NCBI RefSeq assembly: GCF_000382125.1
Contig: NZ_KB907548.1
Coordinates: 124,001 to 188,000, forward strand
From: Eudoraea adriatica DSM 19308
GTDB lineage: Bacteria; Bacteroidota; Bacteroidia; Flavobacteriales; Flavobacteriaceae
Direction: 5' to 3'
DNA: 64,000 nt
Shown here one piece after another: positions 62,470-64,000 of the stretch. Both the position numbers and the translations under genes were made by a program. Below the pieces are notes generated by a model. It saw only the letters and a program-made list of their open reading frames with translations, was not told the DNA's origin and ran no database searches. The first letter of the stretch is position 1, and every line of letters starts with the position of its first letter.

Positions 62470-63285
62470 TTAGGTATGTTTATCCGGGACGCTCGTAATT
62501 TCACTTTTTTTGCGCATCTTCATATTTAAAAACTCAACTAAGAGGGAGAAAGCTATTGCGAAATATAAATATCCTTTAGGAATAGCCCCAATCTCCTGGT
62601 TAAAGATTCTGGCATGGCTCAAATGCGCCGCTTCAATTATTAGCATAAACCCTATTAGAATTAAAAAAGAAAGAGCCAGTATTTGCATGGAAGGATGATT
62701 ATTAATAAAAATCCGGATAGAATTAGCAAAGACCATCATTATTATAATTGAAATAACAACAGCAATAACCATTAAAACAAGAGCATCCATAGGCTTTTCA
62801 CCAATGCCGTTAGTCATACCTACAGCAGTTAATATTGAATCTATGGAAAAAATAAAATCGATTATAATTATTTGCACAATTGCTTTGGAGAGACTGGTGA
62901 GATTCTTAGATCTTAGCTCCTCTTCGTCATGTTCAGGCATTTCTACTTTTTCGTGAATTTCTGAAGTGCTTTTATACAACAGAAAAATGCCACCAAGAAA
63001 CAGAATCAGGGCCTGACCGCTAATCCCTATGGAGATCCAGGAAGAATTGATATAATAAAAAGGGATCTTCAAACCAATAAGGAAAGAAACTGCAAATAGT
63101 AATATAATACGCTGCAGCATGGCTAATAGTAAGCCTAAATTAGTTGCTTTGCGCTGATCCTTCGCAGGCAGCTTGTTTGCGGCTATAGATATAAAAACAA
63201 TATTATCTATACCTAAAACGATCTCTAAAAAGGTTAGGGTAAGCAGAGCCACCCAGGCATCCGGACTTGTTAAAATTTCAAACAT
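62470..63285 (-). CDS. TerC family integral membrane protein
   Basis: The 271-residue protein has seven predicted membrane helices. TerC family motifs include EIVLGIDNIVFISIAANKLP near residue 21 (an acidic site within the membrane), DFIFSIDSILTAVGMTNG near 144, and ILALSFLILIGFMLIIEAAHL near the C-terminus. TerC proteins handle metals such as manganese or tellurite and can support exported metalloproteins. No tellurite-resistance genes are nearby. The preceding gene ends 2 nt before its start, so they form an operon. Confidence 0.9.
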   Translation of the reverse strand: MFEILTSPDAWVALLTLTFLEIVLGIDNIVFISIAANKLPAKDQRKATNLGLLLAMLQRIILLFAVSFLIGLKIPFYYINSSWISIGISGQALILFLGGIFLLYKSTSEIHEKVEMPEHDEEELRSKNLTSLSKAIVQIIIIDFIFSIDSILTAVGMTNGIGEKPMDALVLMVIAVVISIIIMMVFANSIRIFINNHPSMQILALSFLILIGFMLIIEAAHLSHARIFNQEIGAIPKGYLYFAIAFSLLVEFLNMKMRKKSEITSVPDKHT

Positions 63286-63287
63286 AA

Positions 63288-63662
63288 TTAGTTGATTTTT
63301 ATAGCTGTTCCAACAGATTTATTTGTTTCACCTACAATCCCGTATTCAAAAGTATAAGAGCTATCCGTTGTAGATCTTATTTTCATATGAATTGATTTCT
63401 CTTCTGCCTTATTCGCAGGATTTAATTTCTTCACTACATATTCGCAGTCATTTATCCACCTTACGCTTGCGGTATCACTTTTTCCTTCATAATAATCGAT
63501 TTCAATATTTTCATATCGAACAAATGTTGTAGTCTTTTCCTCATCATTTATTATAGAAGTAAAGGTAAAAGTTCCATGTTTAAAAGTCTTGCAGTCTCTT
63601 TTGGGCTTGTAACACGAGCTTGTAATAATAAAAATGCAAACAATAAGGCAGGCCCTTTTCAT
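63288..63662 (-). CDS. Small hypothetical lipoprotein
   Basis: The 124-residue protein has an SPII signal (MKRACLIVCIFIITSSCYKP, lipobox Cys17). The mature domain is beta-rich (FKHGTFTFTSIINDEEKTTTFVRYENIEIDYYEG, split by turns) and has two more Cys residues. Proteins of this sort in flavobacteria have sometimes been named DNA topoisomerase IV by proximity to parC; that name is not justified. Function unknown. It lies immediately upstream of TerC in the same transcript, so a role at the envelope is likely. Confidence 0.7.
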   Translation of the reverse strand: MKRACLIVCIFIITSSCYKPKRDCKTFKHGTFTFTSIINDEEKTTTFVRYENIEIDYYEGKSDTASVRWINDCEYVVKKLNPANKAEEKSIHMKIRSTTDSSYTFEYGIVGETNKSVGTAIKIN

Positions 63663-63730
63663 AGTTGCAAAATAACAAAATAGAACGGATATCTAAGGTT
63701 CGTTTTGCGCGAATTTATAAAGTAAACCTG

Positions 63731-64000
63731 CTATTTCCCCACATTTTTATCAAATGATTCAAAACTACCGTCTTCATAGAAAATAATTATTTTTTTAATT
63801 GATTTGGAGTTGGAAGCAGAATCTTCAGATACTTTGGTTTCGAAAGGGTAGGAAGGAGCAACTTCCTTCTGATTAGAAGGAAAGGTACCTTTGCCGTTGA
63901 GCAGCCAATAAAGGTTAACTTCGGGAAATGACTTGACGACCTTAAGAACGAATTCGAGGCTGGGTTTGTTCCTGCCGGTAAGTAAGTGGGAAATGGTAGA
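63731..64000 (-). CDS. XRE-family helix-turn-helix regulator (5' part outside window)
   Basis: The C-terminal 89 residues are present. They begin inside the helix-turn-helix: STISHLLTGRNKPSLEFVLKVV, where the recognition helix is followed by SFPEVNLYWLLNGKGTFP, typical of flavobacterial XRE repressors. The rest is a hydrophilic linker and a short IIFYEDGSFESF segment. The gene begins outside the window. It could regulate a nearby operon; nothing further can be said. Confidence 0.75.
   Translation of the reverse strand, partial: STISHLLTGRNKPSLEFVLKVVKSFPEVNLYWLLNGKGTFPSNQKEVAPSYPFETKVSEDSASNSKSIKKIIIFYEDGSFESFDKNVGK

Overview
The window reads as a chromosomal segment from a member of the Flavobacteriaceae (Bacteroidota). 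The DNA is AT-rich. Many genes are preceded by the Bacteroidota-type -7 promoter element TAnnTTTG. The gene content is also typical: an S9 oligopeptidase lipoprotein, a DUF4834-YfhO cell-surface operon, BatA-type and DUF937 proteins, a TonB-dependent receptor, small conserved flavobacterial proteins, and the ferredoxin / acyl-CoA reductase / serC / serA neighbourhood. I see no rRNA, tRNA, CRISPR array, insertion sequence, prophage or plasmid function. The segment looks like core genome with a few accessory elements.

Layout. 1-3041 (minus): transglutaminase-like protein (cut by the window edge), alpha-E protein and circularly permuted ATP-grasp, a predicted peptide-ligation operon. 3235-9634: secreted metzincin-type protease, threonine aldolase, YegP-like protein, YbaB/EbfC and an S9 oligopeptidase. 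9704-13319: a cysteine-synthase-like enzyme, a PLP acyltransferase and a GNAT-like protein, best read as sulfonolipid (capnine) synthesis with a possible partner enzyme. 13406-20041: outer-membrane protein, then the DUF4834-YfhO-glycosyltransferase-flippase operon. 20166-24356 (minus): Tyr-rich, basic secreted protein and uvrA. 24602-26551: a duplicated cassette of ECF-like sigma factor plus 47-residue ORF, with a conserved dyad before each small ORF. This is the most unusual part of the window.

26569-34845: endonuclease III without any cysteine, Bcp peroxidase, a conserved protein of unknown function, PhnP-like hydrolase, esterase, a dihydroorotase-like protein that has lost its metal-binding histidines, and a BatA protein. 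35007-43571: glycosyltransferase 2, SGNH hydrolase, lipoprotein, S10 peptidase, Tat-exported oxidoreductase, TIGR02757 protein, LolD-like ATPase, FolE and a small membrane protein. 43639-47825 (minus): TonB receptor with a small His/Cys protein, DUF6787-like, DUF6146-like and DUF937 proteins. 48017-50893: a translationally coupled four-gene ABC operon. 50992-54197 (minus): serA, serC and a LuxC-like acyl-CoA reductase, divergent from a dicluster ferredoxin through overlapping promoters. 54671-64000: arginase family protein, ychF, parE-parC, sterol desaturase family protein, TerC, a small lipoprotein and a truncated XRE regulator.

Links between genes. SerA and SerC make O-phosphoserine, a plausible substrate of the cysteate-synthase candidate whose product the PLP acyltransferase would use. 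The two sigma cassettes probably form a paralogous regulatory pair. Function calls rest on motifs and family knowledge; no database search was possible.
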